Shown here piece after piece: positions 11,408 to 23,534 of a stretch of DNA of 64,000 nucleotides. The DNA is from Metallyticus violacea (lineage: Eukaryota > Arthropoda > Insecta > Mantodea > Metallyticidae), in the NCBI GenBank assembly GCA_030762175.1, contig CM060834.1, positions 31,810,501 to 31,874,500 of the forward strand, written 5' to 3'. The translations under genes were made by a program, and so were the position numbers. Position 1 is the first letter of the stretch. The number at the start of each line of letters is the position of its first letter. Under the pieces are notes generated by a model. It made no database searches and was not told the DNA's origin. It saw only the letters and a list, made by a program, of their open reading frames with translations.

Positions 11408-11520
11408 TGTAATTAAGATCATTATATGATTGAGTCAAACTACATGCTCTTATTGCCTCCACTTACTTGAGTTAGTACATGTTTCACAGATCCCTGTTCC
11501 GCATCCTCAGCTAACCGTAG
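11408..11520 (-). mobile_element. Penelope-like pLTR, inverted (left) copy
   Basis: On the minus strand it holds a hammerhead-like core, then 'caagtaagtggaggcaataa' and 'tttgactcaatcat'. The same order appears on the plus strand at 12125-12240, so the two form inverted repeats around a Penelope endonuclease remnant. Inverted or tandem pLTRs are a known feature of Penelope-like elements. Confidence 0.75.
11471..11516 (-). ncRNA. Hammerhead-type self-cleaving ribozyme, best candidate
   Basis: Read on the minus strand: stem I strand GUUAG (11515-11511); core CUGAGGA (11510-11504), which fits CUGANGA; stem II GCGGA/UCUGU; then GAA; stem III A-C paired with G-U around a two-base loop; cleavage base A (11476); stem I strand CUAAC (11475-11471). 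Stem I is five perfect pairs plus a further G-U. All invariant core bases are present. Penelope-like pLTRs are known to encode minimal hammerheads of this kind with a very short stem III. Self-cleavage here is inferred from sequence only. Confidence 0.7.
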
Positions 11521-11640
11521 ACTGCTGGATAATTTCTTATGCTGTACAGAAAATCAAAAGGAAGAAACTTATTAAAGAAACCACAACATTTTCAGCAGAA
11601 AAAGATAAGACAATTTTTAAAATAATTCACATATCATACG

Positions 11641-12060
11641 CGGGCTATGCAAAAATTTCAACGCATTCTAAAAGATTTAAGTATTAGATTGGCACCTATA
11701 AATAGATTTAATGTTAAAAATCTCCTGAATAACAATATTAATGGCAGTATTCTGCTGGAGAAAAAAGCAGGTATTTACCAAATAAGGTGTACAGAATGCA
11801 TAAAAGTCTATATTGAAAAAACGAAAAGAAACATAGGCACATGGTTAAAAGAATATTTCAGAAACATAAAATAAAAACAAATGAAGAAATCAGCAGTGGC
11901 ATCTCATTTCTGGACAGAAAACTGTAACATAGTAAATAAAGCAAGATTATTAAAATTGGTACAAGGACCTAAAGAGTTAGCAACATGGGTAAAAATCTAC
12001 ATTTACAAATACAGAGACAGATTAATAAACTTCCACACTTCTGGGGATAAAAAACTTTAA
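11641..12060 (+). mobile_element. Penelope-like GIY-YIG endonuclease remnant
   Basis: The plus strand reads KAGIYQIRCTECIKVYIEKT (GIY-YIG block, with Glu replacing the usual Gly of YIG), then WLKEYFRNIK and a stop. It continues as KKSAVASHFWTENCNIVNKA, LVQGPKELATWVKI and DRLINFH. Both halves of the domain are recognisable and in order, broken by at least one stop. It lies between two inverted pLTR copies and directly upstream of the right one, as expected for a Penelope 3' end. Confidence 0.85.
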
Positions 12061-12124
12061 GTTATCACACCTCCACCAAATAGAATATACATCTCCAAAG
12101 CATAACGAATTACCCAGCAGTCAA

Positions 12125-12240
12125 TAGTTAGCTTAGGATGCAGACAAAGGTCTGTGAAACATGTACTAAATTTAAACAAATAAGTGGAGCCAATAAAAGT
12201 GTGTAATTTGACTCAATCATACAGTGAACTTAATTATGTG
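12125..12240 (+). mobile_element. Penelope-like pLTR (right copy) with damaged hammerhead
   Basis: The core reads CUUAGGA at 12132-12138 (U in place of the invariant G5). A six-pair stem II follows, GCAGAC/GUCUGU with loop AAAG, then GAA, stem III AC/GU, cleavage base A (12165) and stem I UUAG/CUAA. Next come 'aaataagtggagccaataaa' and 'tttgactcaatcat'. The G5 change should abolish catalysis while the helices persist. It mirrors the copy at 11408-11520. Confidence 0.75.
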
Positions 12241-12244
12241 ATTA

Positions 12245-14445
12245 CAAGTTCCAATTAGCATTTCATTTAATTATAATCTTTAAATTATCAAAGAGCTTTC
12301 AGATAGAGGCAGAAGCCAACACATGCTTCATTTGTTTTCCCATTATGATTATATTCATAACAGGTAGTGGGGTAAATAGTTAAAGCATGCATTTAACATT
12401 GGAAGGACACCAATTCTGTTTGCCTTATTTCACAACTCAAAGGATTTTGTTGCAATGTACATTTATTGTTAAATATGTATGACAAACTACAAATAAAATG
12501 TAGAAAGATAATATATTCTCCTCAGTTATTCATATTGTGAAAGGAGCTAATTCCAGTTTATTCTAAAAATTCTCAGAATGGATATAATAATGTAAAAGTA
12601 AACCTCTCTTTCATCTTTTTGAAATGTTAATGTTAAATTATTATTACGTTCATTTAATTTAGAAAAGCAAGTTTATAAATTCTGTGCATTTCTCTCTTTT
12701 TAATTATTATTATTGAAGCTACATTAAGTACACACATTCTTAGATGTATAAGTTTTCTTTAGTCATATTAAATAATCTTAATTGCATAATGAAAGCTTAC
12801 GTTTCCCTCCAAGAGGAAAATATGCTTTTGATAGCAAGTTGTTATAATGCAAAATATTTTTGTATGAGTAAAGTGGTGCATAGAATGTTTGCAGAATCAT
12901 ATTATAAAGATAAATAATGGCTTTTAAAGTTATTTATGTATGCATGCAAATATGTGACATTGAATGGCTGTGCATATAGAATTGTATGTTAATGGGGATA
13001 TATGATGTACCTCATGTGTTATTCCATTCCAAGCAAGTATAGATTGTAATGCTAGTTGAGTGAACATGTTCTTAAGCACATGTATTTGTTCCTTAAATCC
13101 ATAGTTATAAGACCATTTTTGGCAAATGTTTGGGAATTTGGCATCACTTAACCTACTTGTTATAATTCATCATATGTTCTAAACTATATTTTCAATATTT
13201 GTTTAAAAAGATTTGAAAAAGTTTATGTCTGCTCAGAATAAATGAATATACTAACTGAAATTTAAATAACACATTCTGCCAAAACAGTGTGTGTCCAGCA
13301 ATCCACCTAAAAATGGGAGGGAATGAGAATAATAAATCTAGCCAAATGCACTCAAAGTATAAATATAAACTTTATTAGCAGCATTCAAATTAGCTGCAAA
13401 CTTGGATATGAGGAGAAAAAGCTCAGAACACAGCCAGAATTATAATATTCTTTGCCTTTCTTTGCATATTCTTTTATAATTAAGCCTCTACTACAGTTTT
13501 GTGGCTTATATACTTATTCTCATTCACCTTCTTCATTTTACTGCTGCAGCGAATATCAAAATTAAACATAAGAGATAACTTGTACATTGGGGCACTTTGG
13601 CATCATGCTTTCATTTTACCACACTTTAATTGCATCTTACATAGACTAGGTGCATGTTAAGGATGAAAAAGTAAAATTTGTTTTATTTTTTCTACTGCTT
13701 TCTTGGATTGGGTTGTTTAATCTATTCTAATCCCAGCACGTTCTCATTCTTGATCTATGTTGCATTATTCCCTTGGTTTATGTTGTAGGATTTATCTTGT
13801 GTCTTTTATGCGGGTTATTTTAAGACCTTGTCTTATTTTTAGTTTTTATTTTGTCTTCTACCTTACAATCTGTTATTGTACATGAGATTTTCATTTCTGC
13901 TGCTATTATTTCATTCATTATATTTCTTACATATTAAGTATTCTGAACTGTATAGTAGATATGAAACTGTCATTACTTTATAGCATTTTAACCCATTTTC
14001 TGTTTTGGACATAGTTGTTATGCCACTTCGCACTGCATACCACATGTTATGGATGGAACAGTTCCCTGCCATTGTTAGTTTTTAAACACATATTTTAAAT
14101 TTCTTTATTACAGTATATGGTATATGGGATAGATGTATCATGTGTTGAATAAGTTGCACCCCTTTCAGACATAATTTATGGCTTGTATATATAACATACT
14201 TTCTTCTGCATGATCTGAGGGTTATCTTATTGAAATACTGCACAAGAAAATAATTATGTTTGTTTACTGTGCTTCTGACTGCAACAAAAAGCAAATGTTA
14301 GGTAGAAAGCTCAAGTAGTGTGACTGACGTGGATGACCAAGGTCGGCACAAACTTGTGAATGGGAAGTCAGTATTAAGATTATGGTGAGATCTTAATATA
14401 TGATTAGCTTAATTGTACAATGTTCCAATTAACTATTTTAGTTAT
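12245..14445. other. No gene recognised
   Basis: AT-rich sequence with only short open frames. No repeat family or protein motif was recognised on either strand. Confidence 0.4.
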
Positions 14446-14448
14446 GGA

Positions 14449-14660
14449 AGTCAGTAGTCTGATTTTACCAGGGCTGTCCTTCCTAACAGGTTTTTTCCTA
14501 TTTAGTCTTCATTAAGAACAAATGCCAAGGAGGTACAATAAACTTCAACCTGAAGCATTTATTTCAACAACAAAAATTGCCCATTTTATCATTTCATCTC
14601 GTTTCTTCAGATGCAGCCACCACCTGTGCTACCTCAGTATTCGAAACAGGTGTTATTGGG
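14449..14660 (+). mobile_element. SINE family 1, degraded copy
   Basis: The body segments 'ccagggctgtccttcctaac', 'aggttttttcctatttagtc', 'ccaaggaggtacaataaact' and 'cacctgtgctacctcagta' align in order with the copy at 32773-33067. The tRNA-like head is poorly preserved. There is no visible target-site duplication. Confidence 0.75.
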
Positions 14661-15927
14661 GAAAAAAAAGTCTCATGTAATGTTTCATTGTGCCTTCAAT
14701 CTGGTTTTGAAGCTTACCACAGCAAGAAGAATTATTAGAAATAAATGGAGGCTGCATGCTCATCTTTCTTTGCCTCACAATTAGAAATATATTCCATTCC
14801 AGTACAAGCCATCTATAGAAAGTTCATTCATTGTTGGTCATCCTTGTACCAGTATGTATTTTGCTAAGGTAGTAAAAGAGCAGCAATGATTTCCTTTTTT
14901 TGTAACTTGACATGTAATATGATTCTAATAGGCCTATATCAGGCCACTGAAATTTTGCATTTCACAGCATCCTTTTCAGTTAGCAATGCTGCAGCTTAAT
15001 AATTACCTATTATGCCTTCTAAACAACCACAAAGTATTGATCAGTCAGTCATAACATGAAAGCTGCTTTGCTGCTGATTTTACTTGTTTGTGCAGCTGGG
15101 TTTTATCAGGTGTTTACAATTGAGTTACTGTGATTAATTGAACTAGAATTTGTAGGTTAGAAAATGTCCCAAAGGGATCATTTGCAAAGTGATTTATGGA
15201 GTGATAACTAATCTTTTGCATCGAGGTGTTACTAGATGTGAAATGCTCTTAGATAAGTCACATATATAATGGATTGAATCTTTTACTACTTAAAATCATG
15301 GGCAAAAATCTACGTAATAGATATCTGACTGTCGAAAGTTGTTCTTTATCAAGCTACAGTACTGTGCAGCAATTTAATTTCTGCTATAAATAATTCATTA
15401 ATATGTACACTTAATATGTATATGCTTACTACTGGGGACTAAGAATCGGAGCCAACCAAAGTGGATTTTGATTGAAGTTAGTACCTTTTGGAATTGCCAA
15501 AGGCATTGATCCAATATATATTTTAATCTTAATGGGTTTTTTTGTGTTTATTTTGTTATAGATATTTTGTATGTTGATATGTGTGAGGAATAAAAATTCA
15601 TTTATTTATTCATTCATCCATCCGTCCATCCATCCATCCATCATGTATTTGCTTACTGGGCAAAATTGAAAACTTTACAATATCAGCATTAAGCATCATG
15701 ACTGTTGCAACATTGCAACTACAGCATATCTAACATTACATGAACTGATGCAACTGTCAAATGCAATATTTGGCGGCAGGGGTACAATTACTAGCTTATA
15801 TTAGAATTTGTAATCAATAGTGAAATCTCAGATATATATGCATTTATTCTCAAGCATTGTTTCATGCTTTTATAGAAGTTTCCAACATTTGCATAGGCTT
15901 TCTCAAACAGTTTTTCTTCTAACTTCA
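14661..15927. other. No gene recognised; ATTC/ATCC repeat
   Basis: A simple repeat of TTAT/CATC units lies at about 15599-15643, directly after 'gaggaataaaaattc', which could be the 3' tail of an old LINE (weak). Otherwise nothing was recognised. Confidence 0.35.
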
Positions 15928-16062
15928 ACTTATGTATTCACTTTTTTACACTTTACTCCAAAAGTAAGACGCGTTTCAGGAGAATCTCTCCCATCTTCAG
16001 TTGCTTACTGAACCGCCATTACTTGAAACCTCGAAGTGTAAAAAAGTGAATGCATAAGTTGA
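15928..16062 (-). mobile_element. Penelope-like pLTR with hammerhead core and inverted flank
   Basis: On the minus strand: core CUGAAGA (16000-15994), stem II GGGAGA/UCUCCU with loop GAU, then GAA, stem III AC/GU around GC, cleavage base C and UUAC. Stem I is weak (AA/UU adjacent to the core). The outer sequences 'aacttatgtattcac' and 'gtgaatgcataagtt' are inverted copies of each other, so the segment can fold back on itself. Confidence 0.7.
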
Positions 16063-16063
16063 T

Positions 16064-16465
16064 TTGCCACTCCATTGTCAACAGCTTCATAAGTACAATA
16101 GTTTTTCTTCTATTTGGATTTGTGTTTCAAAGTTAAATACATATTTGAGTTCTTTGATTTCTGCAACCAATTCATTGCCATGTATACCAATAAGTGAAGG
16201 ATCCATTGTAAGATTGTTTCCCTACTTTAATTTGTACGTGTATTTTCATTTAAGAGTTGGATCTGATTTGGTATCTATAGCTAATTTTGAATACGTGAGT
16301 GCGACTATTTCTTTCCCACTGAAGGTCTGTACGGTATACAAATGGTATTATTGTGCAATAACACTAATCCTACTTATTTCTTTGTCATTTTCTTTTAACC
16401 AATGCATGTTAGTGAATCAGTATCAAAACTAATTATTTTACATTTTTCAATTTTAAGCTTCAAAA
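16064..16465. other. No gene recognised; shared Penelope flank
   Basis: On the minus strand the end of this stretch reads 'ctattgtacttatgaagctg', also found just before the pLTR at 33728 ('tattgtacttacgaagctg'). It therefore probably belongs to the same Penelope-like family. The plus-strand 122-codon open frame lacks any recognisable motif. Confidence 0.45.
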
Positions 16466-16467
16466 TA

Positions 16468-17603
16468 CACTCGGGGACAAAATAAAATAATACCCCTTTA
16501 AACAAAAGATTGTTTTATTAAGCACCTTAAATTACAACAATAGAAACAACTTAACTCTGGTTAGAAAAGTATACCAAGGGCATACAAAAAATTACAAGTT
16601 ACGTTTGAACTGTAAGTACATTTTTCAGTGCTTGAAACATTAAAAATGCATTTTAATAATCGGTCTCACCCATCTGTGGCTTAAATAACTGTATTTATAC
16701 ATCTTGGCATGCTTTCGATCTGGTTAGCTAGGCTTCTTGAGGAATATGCGTACATTGACACTCCTGCCCAAACCATTACTGCGCCATCTCCAAATGATAC
16801 ATTTTTGGAAATGTGGTATTGTGCAGATCATCTCTCCTCCTCCAAACCCTTTCATGTCCATCAGTTGAGCACAGATTGAAACAGGACTCGTCTGTGAACA
16901 GAACACAGCTAAATGTACATTTTTCCAACCCCTATGATCATTTGCAAAATGCAATCATTCATCTCGGTGTACTCTGAGAAAACTGGGACCAGTTGCAGGT
17001 ACACTTGTAATCAATTCATTTGCTTTCAACCTTCTTCTATCCTTTTTGGTCAAATTCGATGTCCATGCATATTAACAAATTGCTGGCTTAATCATAGCTG
17101 GCAAAGTGGGCTCCATAAGAACTGTCAACACCTGTACCTGTCTTCATTTTGATTTGTAGCTCTCGGGCGACCCAAATCTGGTCTTCTGGTATATTCTAGG
17201 GTTTCTCTAAACCATTTTAAGGCATCATGGACTGTGCTTCTGGCTATATTCATTAAATTTGCAATGTAACATACACTGAGTCCATCATTGTTAAGGACTA
17301 CAGCTCTAGCCACACCTTCAGGTCAACTTTTTTTAAGGTGAAATGTGACAAACCTACTTACATTTAGAACATGTAAAAATAAAGAAATAATTATAATGAA
17401 GCACAAAAGGTTAAAACAAATTTGCTGTATCTGAGACTTTATACACATAATTGGAATATTCAGCTACAATGACTTGTTTATAAAACAAAAGACATTCAAC
17501 ATAGTCTGCATATCTCCATGACAACAAATGCCTTCATAATGTTTTATGACAGGCAAATATATTGCAATATACAAGCAAATATATACATTTTTGTCCCTGA
17601 GTG
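16468..17603 (-). mobile_element. Tc1-like DNA transposon with both terminal repeats
   Basis: The ends are inverted repeats: CACTCGGGGACAAAA on the left and CACTCAGGGACAAAA on the right (minus strand). Each is flanked by TA (16466-16467 and 17604-17605), the normal Tc1/mariner target duplication. Transposase is read on the minus strand. A helix-turn-helix part, ARAVVLNNDGLSVCYIANLM then NIARSTVHDALKWF, ends in the GRPR hook (about 17313-17125). Downstream, in several frames, come DES-like sequence, DGHERVW-like and ISKNVSFGDGAVMVWAGVSM-like pieces of the catalytic domain. At 1,136 bp it is shorter than an intact Tc1 element (about 1.3-1.6 kb) and has many frameshifts. It is non-autonomous today. 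Confidence 0.9.
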
Positions 17604-17609
17604 TACTTA

Positions 17610-18560
17610 ATTTTTCAAAATCACTCATTCATAAATATCTACAAGACAGGCATTTTAGCAAGTACACAATTTTTTATTTATTGTAGCTTGTCTTCAAAAT
17701 ATATAAGTGAATCAGTGCAAGGGAAAACTTATGTGAAATTAAGTGTGGCACTTGATTCAATATTCAATATTCATCTTATTCTTAACTAAATCTTTGAACC
17801 ATGACTCATAGAGCAAGTGCACACATAGGAAAGAAATCGAAATACTGCACTTGTTAGCATTTTGCAGCAACTACAATAATTTTCAGTGAGCTTCTCTGGC
17901 ATATGTGCTATTATAAATTCCCAAGATTTCCCTGCCTCAGGAAGCAAGGCCCAATCAGATGGATAGCACCATACAAGGCTCAATCCTGATTAGACCCACT
18001 TTTTCCCTCTCCCTTCATTCAGGGTTTCCACGCCTTAAAAACATAAATGAAAGGCATCCTCAGGCTGTAGCAGCCTCTGAATTATTTACACAATATTTGT
18101 GCATTTAATTTATTCTGTTGTTTTTATATAGTGTCATTGGTCCTGTAACTCACAGAAAATTGAGTGCCTGCAGCGGCAGTGTGTCCCAAGAGAGTAAATT
18201 CAGTGAATCACTGCTTGTCGTAGAAATGGTAGGGCTGGAGTGGCTCACCTCTTAAATATGAGTAGGTCTATGTAGCCTATACTATATGTGACCTATTCAC
18301 CTGTGAGAATCTGGTAGCTAAGTTTGCTTAGCTTGCTTGGGCCTGAGATCATCTATAGCTGAAAGGTGGATCGGTTTAGACTCTAGGTACCGTCCTAAAT
18401 GTAAAAAACCACTGGTTCACACAGACCTCTTTGTACATTCCCCTGGTCGGGGAAGGGGGTGCATGTTTTTATATATTAAAGGCACTTTTTTAATAAAATC
18501 GCTTGCTTGTACACTGCTTGAGAAGAATTTAGTATTCCTTTATTACTGCTTAAAATAGTC
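17610..18560. other. No gene recognised
   Basis: The part at 17900-18460 is somewhat richer in G+C and may be an unrecognised repeat. No family motif was found in the plus-strand frame at 18337-18558. Confidence 0.35.
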
Positions 18561-21500
18561 TGTTTAAATGTGTTTTTGGAAGAATGTGTTAAAAGAATGG
18601 TGAAAAAGACTATAGTGGCATATTTTCCAGTTTTGTCACACATCTGTCATGCTTATTTAGAATGTTATGATGGCACAAACCCAAACATTACCTTGTCTTC
18701 CTCATTATGTTTTAAAATGTCAGTGTTTGAAATGATAAAGTGTAGCATTCAGTTGTTCATAGAATGGATAGTGTGGGATTCTAGTGTTTTATAGTTTAGT
18801 CTACAAATCATAATTATTAACTATCATTGAAGTGGAAAAAATGTGTGTTACCAGAGAATGAATGCCATCACATCAGTTACTGATATGCAGGAAATTTGTT
18901 AAAATAGTTTTTATTTAAAAGGCAGCCATCATTTGAAATGATAGATGCAATCCTATGAAATTATAATCCTTGCCATTGGAAGATAGTGCTTTGTGTCATA
19001 ATACTATTTGTGATAGGTCAGTTTTAGTGGTAGGCTCTTAAGTAAGAAATGCTTTTTTTACAATAGCATTTTAATAAGAGAGAGGACTGTTATTTCTTCC
19101 TTTTTATACTGATAACGTGTACACTAGATTGTGCAAATCATACATAAAAAATCAATATGTTTACTTTCCCTTAAGAGTTTATGTTTTTATATAAGATTAG
19201 TAGAACAGTATTAATTTTGTTACATTGTAGACTTAAATTTATTTTACACCTAATAGTCTATGTTAATAGAGCTAAGAGGCTACTTAATGCTTTTCAAAGA
19301 TACCAGTAGTGCATTTTTTTTAATTATTATTTTTGTGTATATATATATATGTACTCTGCTCAAAGCAATGGGAACATTCACTATCATGAAAAAGGAATAT
19401 CAGAAATAATTTCTGCTAGAAAAACTATTTACTTAAAATTCTGTTTAAAAGCCTTCATCTGCATGCAGCATGGAAGCAAATTCTTTTTATTTCCCATATA
19501 TAGAAAAAATAGTTAACATGAAAGCTTATGGTCAAATGAAGGTTGTTATGATGATTTTATACAGCTAATGCGATAAGGTTCTTTTTCATAGTTTAAGGTA
19601 ATGGAATTACAAAAAAGTATGCAACAGTTGCAAAAAAGGAAACATAAAGCTAATTATCTGATTGACTTTTTGTCTTCAAAATTAAATTTCACTTTTTCAA
19701 AAACATCAATTTTGTCCATTGTGTGTAACTGTCAATATTAATTATACATCTGAAACATTTCCCATTATTTTTCTCTGCAAGTATTTCAAATGAAAATGTG
19801 TAAACTTGGTAAAAAGTGAGAGGAGTAGTTAGAGTAATGGTCTACACATTTCCATGTTTTATTAAACTATAGTGTAAATAATGGGTTTCAGAGTATATTT
19901 TTATTATTTCCATAAATATAATAACCTATAACCTACCGAAAATAGATAATTTTTTACAGTAGGTCATAATTTTACTGGAATAGCAGGAAGAGAGTAGAAA
20001 CTATCACATGTCAAGCTGGGCATTTCCAAATTAAGAAGCCACATCATAAGCTATGTATATTTATATTACTCAGTCACTGTTTTTGCATTTGAAAATTCAC
20101 TTACTTGCTACAGTTGCATGTGAACAACAAGTTTAACATGAAAGTGTGCTGGGTTGATCTAGAAGACTGTGAATCAAAATCACACCCTGTTACCACTCTT
20201 CATACCAAAACTGCACACGGATAAGTGGGTTAATGGGGAAGAAACTGGGAAAAAGAATCCAGTACATAGGGTGTGGAAGGTTCTTATATGGCTTAATTTT
20301 AAATACAAAGAAAGGCAGAAAAATTCAAGTATTAAATATGATATTTAATATGTTAATATAATTTTAACAAGCACAAAATATGTTTATATGTTAAGGAATA
20401 TTACTAATCTTAAACTTCAAGATAATTATTAGCTTAAGAAAAAAATATTTATTATTCCAAATTAGACACTTGAATTGAATATTATATTCTTAATTATGCA
20501 AATTAATGAAGCATTAATTTAATTTTATGTACATTACAGTTGATATAAACAATTCAAAATAGTCACTATTTTAACAAGAGTATTTAAATATAAAATTCTC
20601 TCACAAATCTTCCCCATATAACCAAATCATGTAATTATTTGCTAAGAAAACAGCTCCAATATAAAGAATAGCATGAATAAATAAATGAAAAGCCTACATG
20701 CAGTAAATAATTAATTAGTTATGCAGGTCATAGCTCTCATCACCGAAAATGAGTCAAGCTCCAAAATCAAATTTCAAAGAAGAATTTTGTTGGGTATGCT
20801 TTGCTGGAGGGTATCATCTCAGAATGACGGAGCACCAGTTCCCATCTAACCAGATGATAGCCTTTAGCAAGGCAAGTGTGAAGTTCAAACATAGTTACTT
20901 ACATCAAAGACAAGATCCAGCTACAATGTGCCAACAAGCAGAGTGATAAAGTAAGTAATAGGAAAGTGTAACGCTACCTAGCAATTAAGAAAGAAGGAAA
21001 ATCTCAGTAGTTTAAGAAAAAGGCAAGGTTCCTAGCAGAGCAAGAGTGTGCACACATACTTACCCAAGCAGTAAATACCAATATATTGCTACAGCATTTT
21101 GGATTCATTAAAAAATTTCAATGATGAAAGCCGAAGAGCAGCTAACTTGGAATTTGCAGCATATATTCTTGAATGTTAATGAAAAAAGTGACATATCATC
21201 ATCATCATCATCATCATATATTTTTGGGGGCTGTCCCATAGGGATGAGCAGCAGCTTGGTTCGTGTATAAGGAACAATTTGTATACAATATCTATTTGCT
21301 TACTTGCTGTAGAGGCTTGGATCATTACAACAGGTTTATAATTAATCAATTAAATTTATAAAACATTACAAATTGGCCCACTGGTTTCGTATATAGAAAA
21401 CAACACATTGTAAAAATATCAGATACTTTAGTGATTCCTCGTCTTTTTTGCAATGTTGAGGTATATTGCCCTGGAGAACAACATAAGCAGCATGGAGCAA

Positions 21501-22727
21501 ACATGAAGAATACATGCTATATGAAACAGTAAAAGAGAAACTATTTCCCGAGTCAGAGTTCCATTGTCAGGATTCAGTGACACTTAATAAAAAGAAATGA
21601 AAAAACTAAAACTTGATGCATGAGATGAAGTGCTTTGTTATTTCAGTAATGTATTGTTTATTATTTTCAGAGCAGCTATTAAGGCCTTATTGTGCTTTAA
21701 ATGAAAAATGGCAAGCTTAATGCAGATTTATAAAATAATCATAGGATATAAGCATTTGTTTTCTGGTAATGTGCATCTGTCTCTGACTTCCAAGGGGGGA
21801 AAGGATTTAAAAAATCTACTGAGTAAAACTAAAACAACTGACAATAGCTTTTGCATACAACTTTTCCAGTCTTTAATAATTACAGTTATTATGGAAATAT
21901 ATTAATATATTATATAAATACTTCCGTTTTTCCTGCTCTGTTTAGGTTTCTAAATTTTTTGAAATGGTATTATGGCACCTAAATGTTGCCTAAGTTTTTG
22001 AATGCCATTTTTAAAATATAAAATATACATAATTATTGTTCCCAGCCTTAAATTGGGAAATTTAAAACCACCTTTTGTATCGCTAGGTCTGTGATTTATC
22101 TTTCAAAAGAGGTCTAATATTGTGTAAAGATATACATTAGTTTAAAAATATGCCAGCTGAAGGCTTTCTAAATGAGCTCTAATAAAAAGCTCAGATATTA
22201 AGGGTGTAAATATACTTCTTTGTACATTTGAATTGCATTTAAATGTGTTTTATGTTCAGATAAGTCATTTTTTTAATTCACTGAAATATAGCCATGGTGT
22301 GATAATAAGCTAAAGTTATACATATAATGCTAAATTTTTATCACTTGGCCTATCCATGAAGCAGTATAATAAAGAGCACAAGCTTTTCCAGGCAGAAGCA
22401 TAAAATATATCTATAACCAGTTACTCGCAAGAAAGTTTTAAGATTATTTTTTATTATTAACTAAATCTATTTTGCAATTCTGAAATTGTTTTATGTGCCT
22501 TTCAAGGGTTTGAGTTCAGCTTAAATAATGCTAAGCTATTTTTTTTAATATTTGAGATATCTTTTGAAAACAGAATCATTAACTTAGCAGTTAACTGCAC
22601 TAGTGCTCCTTACACAATTAAAATACATAAAGGGCAAATTATGTTGTAATAAAAGTTATTTATTTCAACTGTTTCAACCAATATTTATTCAAAATCCTTT
22701 ATAGCAGTTTGAATAGATATAATAATC

Positions 22728-22768
22728 AAGAGTTTATGTGAGCAATTGATAGCAGCACATAAACTCTT
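22728..22768. repeat. Inverted repeat, 13-bp perfect arms
   Basis: AAGAGTTTATGTG (22728-22740) and CACATAAACTCTT (22756-22768) are exact reverse complements separated by 15 bases. Confidence 0.8.
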
Positions 22769-23451
22769 AGGAAAGCATAATCGCTCCAAATTTATGTTTG
22801 TGTCAAAATCTTACTTAAAGATTGATAATTGTCATAGGTTTATTATCAATTTTAAGGAGCACTGGAGAAGTTTATGTGTTTTTAATAGAAAAGTGTAAAA
22901 TAATATGATAAAAAATTAAAAGTTTTGTACACATTATGGTACTATCATTTTGAGTAGTGTATTCATCTAAACATAGTGGGAAAAAATCATTTCAGCATTC
23001 AATAAAACAGTAGTGTACTTAGGTTGTTTTTTTACTGTAAAACAGTGCATTAATGCAATGTAGCTGCTCATAAATTAAATAGAAAATATACACACATTTT
23101 CTGTGTAATTTATTGTTTGGCCATTTATACAAAATAGCTTTATTTAAAAAAAGTATGCATATCATCATAGCTGTGCTGTTGCAAGAACAAACTTTATGCA
23201 TTGTAAGAATTAATGCAAAATTCATTATTCAAGACAATTATATATATTACAGTATATGTATATATAAGGAGAAGCAATTCTGTTAAGATGATGTAAAGGT
23301 TCTTTAAGAATGTAAGATATAGTAAGAGAAACTCTTTTTGAAAACACATTACATGTTACTTTTAATACAAAAATCTATTATTAAATTGCTTCATTTTGTA
23401 AATAATTTTTTTCTATTTTTACAAAAGAAAATTCTTACAAGTTAATGGGTA

Positions 23452-23534
23452 TTATTATTGAAATTGATCACTAATGGTCTATTTTGCCTTTGCCATTGGT
23501 TTAAATTAAGTTAAATTATCAATTTCAATAATAA
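23452..23534. repeat. Inverted repeat, 17-bp perfect arms with inner stem
   Basis: TTATTATTGAAATTGAT (23452-23468) and ATCAATTTCAATAATAA (23518-23534) are exact reverse complements. Inside, ACTAATGG (23470-23477) can pair with CCATTGGT (23493-23500) with one G-U, leaving a 17-base bulge on the 3' side. The size is in the range of a precursor hairpin, but the bulge argues against a typical microRNA. Confidence 0.75.

Noticed and set aside
18337..18558. Plus-strand frame and possible SINE near 18330-18400
   Set aside because: Faint resemblance to a tRNA-like head, but no B box and no second copy in the window.
19352..19420. Tc1-like end 'ctgctcaaagcaatgggaac'
   Set aside because: No inverted partner and no transposase remains in the following 2 kb.
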